NCBI GenBank assembly: GCA_025642075.2
Contig: JAODUO010000075.1
Location: 987,774 to 1,051,773 of the forward strand
DNA: 64,000 nucleotides
From: Ridgeia piscesae
Taxonomy: Eukaryota; Annelida; Polychaeta; Sabellida; Siboglinidae
Reading direction: 5' to 3'
Shown here one piece after another: positions 33,789 to 49,016 of the stretch. The notes beneath the pieces were generated by a model, which did not search any database, was not told the DNA's origin, and was given only the letters and a program-made list of their open reading frames with translations. The stretch's first letter is position 1, and every line of letters begins with the position of its first letter. The position numbers and the translations under genes are program-made.

Positions 33789-36700
33789 AAATACTTATAT
33801 ATACATACGTGTTTTCAAATAGAAGGTTCATGCTGCTGATAGACAATGCTTAGAAATATATTTTATATTGTCAATCAAACTGAATATCTTTACTTTACAC
33901 ATATTATATACTGACGATATACATAATGTGTATTTTGATTTGTATTACTATTAATTTACCTCCCCCAGTGTTTTCCTAGTGATCAGGTTTTCAACGCGTC
34001 TATACGGCTGTGTTCCAATCACAAAACACTTATGCTGCACATATTTTATGTATTCTTCGTAACGCATCTAGATCTCTTCGTGTTCCCAGTAACACATATG
34101 TGTCTCTGTTCTCGCAGTTGCATCTCCCCAACGTGTCTACAGTAACGCGCTTGTTGCATGTGCACTCAACCGGCAAAGGCCACAATTACGTCAGAGTTCC
34201 GAGCTACCTGTCTCTGCATTCAGCGTATGCTCGCCGCTCCTGCAAGTCGAGTGGAACATGTCTCGGTGAAGACAACATACCACATAGTGGCACATACCAC
34301 ATACCAAACACAGGCCGTCGTCTCGGGTCAGCGCAGAAGCGCCTGCTACAGCACGTCGCTTCAACGAACCCAAAACCCCTAAATCACCAGCAGTAGGCTC
34401 GACTGGTAGTCTTTCGTCCCTTATGAAATTCATGTCCGCCAGAATGCTAGTTAGTGTGACACGGACCGATGCGTCCATAGACGTTGACTCTGCAAGAGAC
34501 TGGATCTCCGCACTGACCCGACACGCGTCGTTCGACAGTATTCGGATTGAGGCCCAAGAATGACAACCAAGTCATAATTGGTCACTCTATTCTTATACAC
34601 TGCGGACCTTTGTAGCTGAGAAATCGGTTCACTTCGCACACTCATTACAGTATTGATCATTGTGTGGCGTACCTGCATTTTTAAGAAGTCTGTCAAAATT
34701 ATCACGACACGCTTAGGCTACTTGAAGCTGTGTTGTAACCGCCCGCGGAGACATGTGCATTTGTAGAAACTAAATTGTATACGTAGTTTCCAGTAACAGG
34801 TCGTCTGCGAAATAACTACATCACGTGTCAAACACCTGACCGGGTGAATGATTACTGAGCATCACTCAACCCCACCCAGTCAGAATACAGTATAAGAATA
34901 TAATTTTAAAGATTCCGGGTTTGAAATGTTTTACTACTGTTTCGAACCTTGCTCAAGTTTGTTCACTTACGATAGTACCTTATACCATGGAAAGTGGTAA
35001 ACATTTGCGTACGACGAGTCTTCGCGCACTAACTGCAGCGTGGCTGAATTTTGTCCAAGAAAAGTCCAGACTGCGTTCATGACTCAGCTAAGCGTTTGAT
35101 CAAGCGTGGCAGCTGCGGGGAATATTGCTAGTGGAAACGTTATATAATCCTATTACGCTCCTCTGTCTGGGCCGCCGCCTTGCTCGCGTCGTACGTTCCC
35201 GTGTCTGATTCTTCCCCTGGGCAACGTTTCCTTTTTACATCCGCCATTCCTCATGTCGATCTCTTCTTCCGCAACCAACCTTCCCAACCGGCCGCCAATC
35301 TTTAATCCGTCTCGTCTTTGCAATATGTTTTAAAATAACAGTTCGCTTGCAAGTTCCCTCAATACCGTTTCGTTGATCGTCGCCTGATTCACAAATATTC
35401 AGAATTATCCGTAATAAGTGTTTGAATATTCCAATAATATTTTATATAAACAAAACTGGGTCATTAACAAGACAACGCTATCTTTTGAGAAATTCGATAA
35501 AGTATACTGTCTCTATCTTGTCGACATGTTGAATCGAACACCACCTTGACGCCTACTGAAATCATTCAGCCACTCTGCATGTAAACCTATGTCTACATAA
35601 CTATCCATTATTGTGTATAGCAAGTACTCATTCGTACAGTTGAATGAACTGGAGTAGCACAAGTAAACTAAATGTGATCAACGGTTCGAAATAGCAGCAA
35701 GGGGATTCGAAAGCGGAATCTCTCGAATATGTGTTCTGTAATCTAGTAATAATTTTGGATAGACACCCTTTAGAGTAATACTCAATAGTCCCACATTCGA
35801 TCAGTTAACGTAAGTCGTTCTACAGCCGTGGATTCGTGACCACAGATAGACTTTCTGGAAGTTTGTGCGACCATGATCTGTTTACATGATTGAGCGCCCC
35901 ATGACAGTGTTAACAGACTGCTTCAAAATGCAACATCACATGATAATGATGAATATAGTAATTTTCACTAGTGCTTGCGTGTGGAGCATCATTTGTCTCG
36001 CTGTAATGGCTCACAGCTGTACGAATAGGATGATCAATTGTTAGACTTTACACATAGTGCTTAGTAACCAAATGTAGCGACATCGACATCGATAAATGGT
36101 TGTGTTTCCGTTCGAACATTCTACATATTATAATCGAATGTACGCAGCTAAACGCCTGCGGAAAAGAAGACAAGAGGATGCTAAAGAATCTACAATATTG
36201 CTCAAGGGAACATCTAAGCAACCAACTGTGGAAAGAGGTCACTGAGTGCCCGTATGCAGACATAACAGTAGAACCCCACCGGCTGGTTTGTCGAGTTTAA
36301 TCTACACCTCGTCGCCGATTGCCTTCTCAGAAACACCTTCGGGCAATATCGGTATTCTCGTACAACTGAGTGGTGTGCGATGCTGCAGCGGCGTGTGTTA
36401 ACTTCGCGAGCCTTCCCTGACGGTACAGATGCACAGCTGTAGCGCTGGGTTACGTTGCCATCTCGTAGAGTACACGTTTACCCGCCTGTTGCATTTTATT
36501 CAAATGTAGGACATTAAAAAGTATTGTCACTACTATTTGACAATTGTGAAATAATGAAATGAAAGTTAGGTAGTGAAATTGCGCTGTGTTGATAATTTTA
36601 ATTGGGGGCATGATTAGTACCATTGTTATTCTCATAATATACGTGAATACTGCGTTACGTGCTAGTTGTATCAAGATTGTCGGGCATTAATGCAAGCGAA

Positions 36701-37270
36701 TTATGCGATTTAAAACAGCTGGATGATTGTTATGTCGACTAAACGAATTCAGTATATCAATAGCATAATGAGAGTGATTGTGACGAAATTTCAGACGTCT
36801 CTTTTCAGTCGTTTTGATAGAGCAACAACATCACCAAACAGTAATTTTTTCTACTCTATCGCCGCGTTCTTATAATTTGGCAAACCATTAGCATGACTAC
36901 GAAAGGTATAGACAACATTGTGCTCTGCGCCAACTTAAGAGTTATATTCCGTCGACACACGTGTGGTGTTTCAGCGGTGACATCGCGTTGTTTACGGTCG
37001 GCCGACTCCGTACCTCCCGTGTGACGGTGAATCATTGACGCCAAGTCACCGGCGATATGGGTCTATTTCTTTCACCGACGAATGACCCAGTCGGTGTACT
37101 CTGGTGTACAGCGTAGGTCGTTTGAGGTAGAAAGTCATCGACGAGCTAAACGTACGCGCGAAATAGATAAACCCGATTTTGTGTGGCTCGTATTTGTTGT
37201 TTGTGGTGGTGCGAGGCCGGATGTAATTCTATACGGGTATTAACGTGTGTCTTTACCTCTGTCATTCATG
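33783..37270. other. Intergenic stretch with one SINE-like copy
   Basis: No host gene recognised. A weak 66-codon frame near 36100-36300 (NILHIIIECTQLN) slightly resembles the C-terminal end of LINE proteins but is too short to call. A SINE-like copy is at 35612-35740. Confidence 0.55.
35612..35740 (-). mobile_element. tRNA-derived SINE-like element, copy B (decayed)
   Basis: Shares with copy A, in the same order, GTACTCATTCGTACAG, AATGAACTGGAG, AGTAAACTAAATG and a B-box remnant GGGATTCGAAAGCGG. The tRNA-like head is diverged. Confidence 0.7.
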
Positions 37271-37474
37271 TGTCCGTCCGTCCGTCCGTCCGTCCGTCCG
37301 TCCGTCCGTCCGTCCGTCCGTCCGTCCGTCCGTCCGTCCGTCCGTCCGTCCGTCCGTCCGTCCGTCCGTCCGTCCGTCCGTCCGTCCGTCCGTCCGTCCG
37401 TCCGTCCGTCCGTCCGTCCGTCCGTCCGTCCGTCATGTCACTGTCGTTATCGATATCGATATCGATATCGATCA
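37271..37474. repeat. (TCCG)n tract followed by (ATCGAT)n
   Basis: About 41 uninterrupted TCCG units to 37434, then a short spacer and four GATATC/ATCGAT units. Long frames on both strands here (RPSV or DGRT peptides) are translations of the repeat. Confidence 0.98.
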
Positions 37475-37483
37475 TATATTAGG

Positions 37484-37666
37484 CCCTATAACGACAAGGT
37501 TGGATTTATAGTAGCATCGCATGGGTTTCATAAACACTATGTTATGTATGCCCTACATACTTTGGAGGAAATGTTGTATAAATTATATGCTGTGTCACGT
37601 GATAACAGTCAAACCCTGGCCGACCAACGAGTGAATAAGCTAGGAGATTTACTTGCTAAAACGTAA
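37484..37666 (+). other. Unrecognised reading-frame fragment after the TCCG tract
   Basis: The plus frame that passes through the repeat continues for about 60 codons of ordinary sequence (GFHKHYVMYALHTLEEMLYK, then DQRVNKLGDLLAKT and stop). Its amino-acid composition looks protein-like, but I do not recognise a family and there is no strong exon boundary. Possibly a transposon-derived fragment. Confidence 0.2.
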
Positions 37667-38419
37667 CCAACGTTTTAAATATATTTTACAAAGATCGACT
37701 TTCTAAACCGAATCACGGTTATATGTACTGTATTGCTTTAAGGGCAGAAGTCGGCGGTAGTCGGCGGAACTATTTGCTTTTTTAGCACCGACTACTTTTT
37801 ATTCCGACTGCCAACTGAAGTCGGCTAATTAGTCCGTTGGTGTGCGGCTAGAATGAGAATTCCAACGATGTTTAGGCTCCCGTGGGTGTTTCTGATCTAT
37901 TACGATTAACTAAAATGTTTTGCTCTTTTATACTGACTATAAAGTTAGTCAACCTGCTATATGTCCTAAGCTCGAAAAGCATTACCTCTTGTGAAAGGAC
38001 GACCGGTCAACCATTGTCCAAGGCTTTCGAAGTCCTAATTCTGGTCCCATCGTAATCATCAGCGCGGAGAAGCGTTATTAAGAAGACTGGTGTATAATGT
38101 ATGCTATCTACTACGACAGACGTGCCGTTGTAAACACAAACACAAACACAAACAGCGTAACGCAGGACGGTGTATCGCCATTCATCGGAGCAGTGTCGGG
38201 TGGCCCGCGTCGTCTTACAACGTGACCAGGCGGAGGAGGGGTTAGTGTTTGTCCGCAGGCGATTGTACAGCACGGGCGAGCTCGCACACAGTCACGGCAC
38301 TACACTGAAGCAGTCTGTGCTGCTGTGTATTGTATTTGTCTTGACTGTATTGTTGGATCACACACCTACGCCATTTCTAGTTATATATAGACGCGTTTGA
38401 CGGGACGTGTAGGTGTGTG

Positions 38420-38441
38420 TGTGGGGGGGGGTGCGTGTGTG

Positions 38442-38480
<39 letters not shown>
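38420..38480. repeat. (GT)n microsatellite
   Basis: Two short GT runs around a run of nine G. Confidence 0.9.
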
Positions 38481-38582
38481 CGGCGTGCGTCGCATCAGCA
38501 TGGTGTAATAGTGACATCACAGTACAGTGAGCACAGTAAGACATGTTGTGTTAGTACGTGTGTCCGTGCCTGTGTTTCCATC

Positions 38583-38803
38583 AAACGAACGAACGAACGA
38601 ACGAACGAACGAACGAACGAACGAACGAACGAACGAACGAACGAACGAACGAACGAACGAACGAACGAACGAACGAACGAACGAACGAACGAACGAACGA
38701 ACGAACGAACGAACGAACGAACGAACGAACGAACGAACGAACGAACGAACGAACGAACGAACGAACAAACGAAAGAACAAACGAAAGAACAAACAAACAA
38801 ACA
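38583..38803. repeat. (AACG)n tract, about 45 copies
   Basis: Uninterrupted AACG units to about 38766, then AAACGAAAGAAC variants and (AAAC)n. A (CA)n and (CACG)n stretch follows at 38829-38883. Long frames (NERT or SFVR peptides) are translations of the repeat. Confidence 0.98.
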
Positions 38804-38883
38804 ATGTCACGCACATGTGCACAATTTACACACACACACACACACACGCACGCTACGCACGCACGCACGCACGCACGCGCGCG

Positions 38884-41613
38884 CGGTATTCGTAGAAATC
38901 AGATCTTAATAAACACGTTTTTACACAATAACTTTAACCCATACAGCCGATGTCGCAAGAGGAACAAACAAAAACATCCCAACAACCACCGATCAAACCT
39001 ACACACAATGTCATGTGTTCGACGTGTGCTCATAACTCGTTGCTTGTTCCGCCACCCACGCCTGTCACCAATATACCCGCCTACACACCACTCTGTCGCA
39101 GCAAAGAAACCGCCATAAGAAGACCACGTGGGTGACATCATCCGGTGCAGACTTCATTCATTGACAGAAGTGATTGTGCAACAAGTCACCCCAGCGGTCA
39201 CAACAGGCCCCGGGCGGCTGAACGTCTCCGTCGGCCATTGTACGCGACCTCCATTGTGTACGGAGTACGCACACAGATTCCTTTTATCAGGGTGGAATTT
39301 GGAAAGCTCCGCGAAAACACGAAGCTGTGTAACCAGTGAAACACTGTGGGCGTGGGTCTGTGAATATCCTGTATAAAATGATGAACAGTTTCAAGAATAT
39401 TGCCAAACAATTGCAATGTCAGTGGCCTTAAAATAATTATATAGCAAATGTATGTTGGTGTCAGATGCCAGCAATGCCGGTTATGGACAGTTTCCCGTTT
39501 TATCATAGAACAGACATGGATTAACTACTTCTGTGATTTATAATTCACTTACTGTTTGAAAGGTTAAACATTCGCAGTATTGTCCATATTCTACCTTGCC
39601 AAATGTACTCCACGGTCCATATACTAATAATAAGTGGTCCATTTACAGCATCACTACGGGAGTGATTAGTCTAGATAACGTACACATCCAACAGTTTACG
39701 CATGCTCAGACAGGCGAGGGACTGTCCAGTACCCGTTGGTATACATGTCCGTAGCACAATCATCACACTTCAATCGCTGAGCGGAGTCGTTGATTTGTCA
39801 GAGTGTTCCTTCTCCGGGATCAGTGCGTCGAAAATAGGTTACACATTTTACTCTCCGTGTGACTATGTGTGGTTTTTGTGTGTGTTCTCGCCTGACTTAA
39901 ACACCATCTAGAAAGGCCTTACCGCTGTACAAAGTGATGACGTCACCCGACCTCATCGCCCTAACCATTTCCGATATCTTCCCCCGAGTTTATGCGTTAG
40001 CTGTCACTATTTGGAGGTTACACCCAAAGAGCGCACGTGCGCGTTTCACGTGTTCATATCCACTACAGAATAAAGCTATCGAATTGTTGGAATTCGTCCT
40101 ACTTTTCTCGAACGCGTGGTGACATCGATTGACGATATAATATTATAGTATACCCACGCTAAAATAGACTACTGTGAAAAGGAGACAATGTGAAATTGTA
40201 AATAAGTACACACAGTGCGGGATTGCCCTTCTCTATTCTCTTTTCCCATGCTCGTAACATCATCCTTCGTCCCACCATGTCATCTTCCTTTCATTCTTAT
40301 TGCAGATGACGTAAGACCACAATAAAGTGCTCGTCCGCCATTGCCCGTGCGACCAAAGAGTACCCTATAGAAACAGCATTACGCAGGTTGTCTGAATTTT
40401 TGTGAGCACATATGTAGTGTGGAGTGATTAGAAATTATGTTTTCGTGCAGCGTGGCATCAGAGCTGTCAAATTATGACAGCTGTCAGTCGGTGCGTTTCT
40501 GCGTATTAATACAGTTGTCATTTTGCTTGGTGATGTAATCAGGGGCAATCCGTGGGTGGTTCAAGCAGAAATGGAGGGGTGTAAGGTTGGAAGGAAGTTT
40601 GTTTGAGCCTGAGGTATTAAAAGTTCACGAATGTTTATGGAGGGTAAATATGTTGTGAAATTGTCAGTAAGAGATCTCATCAAGTTTGATAGGAAATGAA
40701 GGAACTTCTGTCTATGGAGGGTAAATTTGCTGTGAAATTTTCAATAATAGAGCTCTTCAAATTTAATAGGAAATGAAGGAAACGTTAAAACGGTTGCCTA
40801 TTGAAAATGCAAATGTGGTCTGACTCCGGTCAGCCTGGGGGAGCGGTAACCATACCAATTCCATATTTCTCGGAATCTATCAACGATCAGATCGCCACAG
40901 CGTCTTCCATCAATTACAACTTTTTTCACCCCAACGCGTGTGTGTCACGTCTCATGAGAACTCGAACGATCTGGTCGTGTAATTGTGACAGCCGAGGGCT
41001 ACGACACGAGAATGTCCCTCCAGAACCGTGGACTCACTCAGTGGGCACCACAGAGTGAGATGGCGGGCACACGGCAGATGTTGTAATCCCCACACCTGCA
41101 GACTCTGAAGTCTACACACGTTCTACTCCAAGAAGTGACGTCAGAGCATGGAGAAAAAGTGACTACGTATCCGATAGCAAGCAATTTATAACACGCGTGG
41201 CCAAATAAATAAAAACGCGAGACTTCTGCCCTAAGAGACAGAATATAATATTTGAGCAGATATTTCATAACATGTTGTATGAATGTTTTAAATGATGTGT
41301 GGATGGCTCGGCGATCGACAATAGTGTATACTATGAAGGTCAAGGTCACCGAACAAAATAAATTATTCATTCATTCACAATATATATTTTTTACTGTTCA
41401 TATTGATGTATATTATATTGGCGATGTTGTCACGCTGTCAAGACGACCAATACCCTTCTCTTTCAAAAAGACCAACATAGCACAATGTCTATTTGAATAT
41501 TCACACAAAATAGTTAATAACTGTTATCGACTCTTCATAAAAATGTGATCGTTAGACTAGCGAAAACAAACTGAAGACTTGCTTTTCGCAGTCAATGTTT
41601 TCTATTATGACTT
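38884..41613. other. Intergenic stretch
   Basis: No gene recognised. It has a diverged 78-base tandem duplication at 40633-40782 (TATGGAGGGTAAAT units). Near 41320-41378 the sequence AACAAAATAAATTATTCATTCATTC resembles the tail of a CR1-like LINE in plus sense, but no coding remnant is visible before it (motif split for certainty: AACAAAATAAATT, then ATTCATTC). Confidence 0.5.
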
Positions 41614-41715
41614 CATTCCATTCCATTCCATTCCATTCCATTCCATTCCATTCCATTCCATTCCATTCCATTCCATTCCATTCCATTCCATTCCATTCCA
41701 TTCCATTCCATTCCA
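41614..41715. repeat. (CATTC)n pentanucleotide tract, about 20 copies
   Basis: Uninterrupted ATTCC units, the same motif as the simple satellites of some vertebrates. Independent origin is likely for so short a unit. Confidence 0.98.
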
Positions 41716-41984
41716 CCGGTGTGACTATCAGAGCCGTTGGTATGCCGCTAGAACCTCTCTGGCCAATCCTAGTTCCGTAACAACGCTCCAGTTCGTAGCG
41801 TGTCTCGCCTTTTTCATTCGACACCTGTTGAGGTTGGGTTCTTCTACGAATCTACGTACTCTGAACCCATTCTCGCTCCCTCTCTCCTCCATTCCAAGTC
41901 CCAACGCCCGGCTGCATAACCATCGTCAAACACAAACGCTTATCATCTTCCGCATCTATACTGTGACGGTAGGGTTGTATGCAT

Positions 41985-42056
41985 TTTTTATCGGCCCACC
42001 ACCCGTCCACGACGGTTTTTACCCGTCCAAATGGCGGTTGGACGGGTCTCTGCATA
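41985..42056 (-). repeat. Dispersed GGACGGGT repeat, copy 2
   Basis: Minus-sense copy of the repeat at 27072-27155, with the same leading GCAGAGACC and spaced GGACGGGT motifs. Confidence 0.8.
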
Positions 42057-42323
42057 AAGCATTAAGAATCGTGTCGCGCGTGTGACACCGTATGCAATGT
42101 GTGATATAATATGCCTGGACATATCGGGATATCTCTAACACCTGGCAGCGAGGGCGTAACCAGGATATGTCATTGGTGCGCCCGGGGGTGGTGGGGTAAA
42201 CTATATGCACTCGATCAATTTTAAGGGAGGATCTTGCAGATACACAGCCGCCACCACTGTGTAAATCCACCATGATGCGTTAGGAATATACACTTTGGTG
42301 TTTGGGATGCACACGCCGCGGGT

Positions 42324-46189
<3,866 letters not shown>

Positions 46190-46970
46190 ATGTTAACGAT
46201 GTCTCTCTCCCTCGGGTCGGTATCCGGCGCTCCTTGTGACCCTCTCATTGTCTACCGCCTCCCCCGAACTGAAGCGGGAGGCGACACAACTGACAGTCCA
46301 GCTGATGTCCGCGACTGTCCACTGACATGGAGGTGTACTGAACCCGCTGTCGATCCAACACTCGACAGCTGCCGTGTGTGTATTGTATACAATATCCAAG
46401 CGCGGGTCAGATTCGAAACGAAATTCAACGCATCCCGCGCTATTTATAGGACTAACCGGCTGACAGTGGTAAACCCGCTATGGTGTCGGCCCGTCCGATG
46501 GTGTCGTTTGGCCGGTTACGGTGGGCTCCGCACGGACAGTTACACATACACAAGACGTCCGCGCGATAATGCGAGTGAGTAGAAACGCGACCGGATATCA
46601 ATCGTGAGCCTGCGTCAACGCAGCAGCCGGTGAGACGCGCGCCCCCGTGCACCAACGGCCGGCAGAAGTGTCTGAGTCGGTGTGAGTCGATGCGCGAGTC
46701 ATAAATCAGCGGAGCGGCTGCCGCTATGAATGAGGTCAACGGGCGGGTACAACAGTAGAACAGTACATCCACCTCGGCGTAGGCCAGCACGGGCCAGCGA
46801 CTTGACGCCGCCGTTTCGTAGTCGTCCAACCACGGACGGAGTCCAACAATTCGCCGTGACAGGACCCCACCGCGGAGTCTGCTCGACAAGGGAAGCCGCT
46901 GCGGTGACGGAGGGCGGGCGACCTGACCTAGTTCTGAGTACGTCGAAGGCGCGATGTTTGTCTCTCGGCA
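46190..46970. promoter_or_regulatory. CpG-rich segment, candidate promoter
   Basis: GC- and CpG-rich compared with 20 kb on either side, with a TATA-like CGCTATTTATAGG at 46438 on the plus strand and possible donors soon after (GCGAGTGAGT at 46571, GCCGGTGAGA at 46627). It might be the 5-prime end of the ZDHHC23 gene, whose first coding exon is preceded by an acceptor and so needs an upstream non-coding exon, or of the sacsin-like gene on the other strand. Open frames on both strands are expected from the base composition. Confidence 0.3.
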
Positions 46971-47175
46971 AATGTTCGAAGGCGCGATGATACTCTTTCG
47001 CTAAGCGGATAAAGGCGTGTTGATACTCGATCTCGCTAAACTGCTGAAGAGCGTTGATTGTACTTTCTCGCTAAAAGGCTAAAATGCAATGATACTCTCT
47101 CGCTAAATGGTCAGAGACCCGATGATACTCTCTCACTTAACGGTCAAATGTATGATGATACTCTCTGTAACTGTC
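46942..47175 (+). repeat. Degenerate 33-36-bp tandem repeat, about seven units
   Basis: Units of the type GATGATACTCTCTCGCTAA plus a variable 12-16 base linker (GCGGATAAAGGC, TGGTCAGAGACC, CGGTCAAATG). They start near 46950, 46984, 47017, 47053, 47089, 47120 and 47153. Confidence 0.8.
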
Positions 47176-47186
47176 AAAAGGCATTG

Positions 47187-47187
<1 letters not shown>

Positions 47188-47228
<41 letters not shown>

Positions 47229-47236
47229 ATATATAT

Positions 47237-47313
<77 letters not shown>

Positions 47314-47315
47314 TT

Positions 47316-47391
<76 letters not shown>
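47188..47391. repeat. (TA)n tract left of the LINE fragment
   Basis: About 200 bases of TA with ATAATATA slips and one AAATTTTATTA interruption. Confidence 0.97.
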
Positions 47392-47392
<1 letters not shown>

Positions 47393-48969
47393 GGTTTTGA
47401 ATGTGATTAAATACCAAATAGGGGAGATGCTAACAGATGAGGTAAAGATCAAAGAGAGGTGGAGAGAGTATTTCAGCAACCTACTAAATGTAGAAAACGC
47501 CATGGAACAGTTTGGAGAAGTACCAGCAGTAGAAGGACCAGTCCAGGAAATATCAAGGGAAGACGTGAAGAAAGCCATAGAGAGCATAAAGAAGGGAAAA
47601 GCAGCAGGATGCTCAGGCCTCCCGATAGACCTTATCAAACACCTAGGGGAGAGTGGAGTGGACATGATGCATGAACTACTGAAGAGAGTTTGGGAAGAGG
47701 AACAGATGCAGATTGTCCCCATATACAATCAAAAGTGGACCCACTAGAATGTGGGAACTTTAGAGGCATTAAATTGTTGGAACTCAGAAAACTGACCACA
47801 GTCAACAACATGCAATTTGGATTTAGTCCAGGGAAAGGTACAACAGATGCAGTATTTATCATACAACAACTGCAAGAAAAACACATAGAAGTGCACAAGA
47901 ATCTGTTTTTTACCTTCGTAGATTTGGAAAAAGCGTATGACAGGGTGCCCAGGGATCTGGTGTATTGGTGTCTAAGAAGGAGAGGGGTCCCAGAGAAGCT
48001 AGTGAGGCTAGTAGAAGCAACATACCATGGAGCATCAACAGTAGTGAGAACCATGCATGGCAGAACTGATGAGTTTCCCATCAAAGTTGGACTACATCAG
48101 GGATCAGAGCTAAGCCCATTCCTGTTTATCGTAGTACTAGATGTCATCAGCGAAGAGTTCAGATGCGGGATGCCATGTGAGCTGCTGTTTGCTGACGATC
48201 TAGCAGTAGTAACAGACACAGAGGAGGAGATGCAGAGGAGATGGCTTGATTGGCGGATTGGGATGGAGAGTAAGGGACTAAAAGTAAACATCGGGAAAAC
48301 GGAAGTGATGGTCAGCAGCAGGAGAGGAACAAAAGCAAACATCAAAGAAAGCCAAGGCACAACCTCAGACAGGTGAATAAATTGAAATATTTAGGTGTCA
48401 CCATCAGTGAAGAAGGAGGTTCAGAGGAAGCAGTAAGAGCAAGAGTCAGTGCAGCGTGGGGCAAGTGGAGAGACCTATCCGGAGTTATCAGTGACAAGAA
48501 AATGCCAAGGAAACTAAAGACCAAGCTCTACATGACTGTCATTAGACCAGTACTTCTGTATTGAGCAGTATGTTGGACAGCTATAAAGAAGGAGGAACAG
48601 ATTCTCGAGAAAACAGAGATGAGGATGTTGCGAAGAATTAAAGGAGTAACACTGAGAGACAAAGTAATGAGTGTGGACATCAGAAAGGAGCTAGGAGTGA
48701 CTAGTATACAAGAGAAAGTAAGAGAAATGAGACTACGCTGGTATGGACACATGCAGAGAATGGAAGAAAACAACGAAGTGAGAGCAGTTGTTGACATGAG
48801 AGTGCCAGGAAAAAGACCAAGGGGGAGACCAAGAGGCAGATGGATGGATTGTGTCCGTAGGAATATGCAGGCACTGCGGATCACCCCAGAGGATGCCCAG
48901 GACAGAACATTCTGGAAATCAAGAATTCGGGCCGCTGACCCCACCTAGTGGGAAAAGGCGAAAGAAGAA

Positions 48970-48970
<1 letters not shown>
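47392..48970 (+). pseudogene. Broken non-LTR retrotransposon reverse transcriptase
   Basis: Pieces in order: a pre-RT region with KERWREYFSNLLN and KGKAAGCSGLPIDLIK; after a frame change, DPLECGNFRGIKLLE and FVDLEKAYDRVPRDL; GLHQGSELSPFLFIVVLD; the catalytic box ELLFADDLAVV; then LKYLGVTISEEGG; and a C-terminal part with LRWYGHMQRMEE and RPRGRPRGRW. There is a frameshift near 47700-47730, an internal loss of about 18 codons after GIKLLE, another frameshift near 48370, and an in-frame stop at 48562 (LLY-stop-AVCW). The 5-prime endonuclease region is absent. The end reads GAAGAAGAA and runs into (TA)n. Inactive; RTE or CR1-related clade not resolved. Confidence 0.88.

Positions 48971-49015
<45 letters not shown>
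48971..49015. repeat. (TA)n tract right of the LINE fragment
   Basis: About 22 TA units directly after the GAAGAAGAA end of the retroelement. Confidence 0.97.

Positions 49016-49016
<1 letters not shown>

Noticed and set aside
38397..39118. NERT and SFVR repeat proteins
   Set aside because: Translations of (AACG)n, where four-base units give the same peptide in several frames.
46190..46582. 130-codon plus frame in the CpG-rich segment
   Set aside because: Open frames on both strands follow from GC content; no recognisable motif or splice support.
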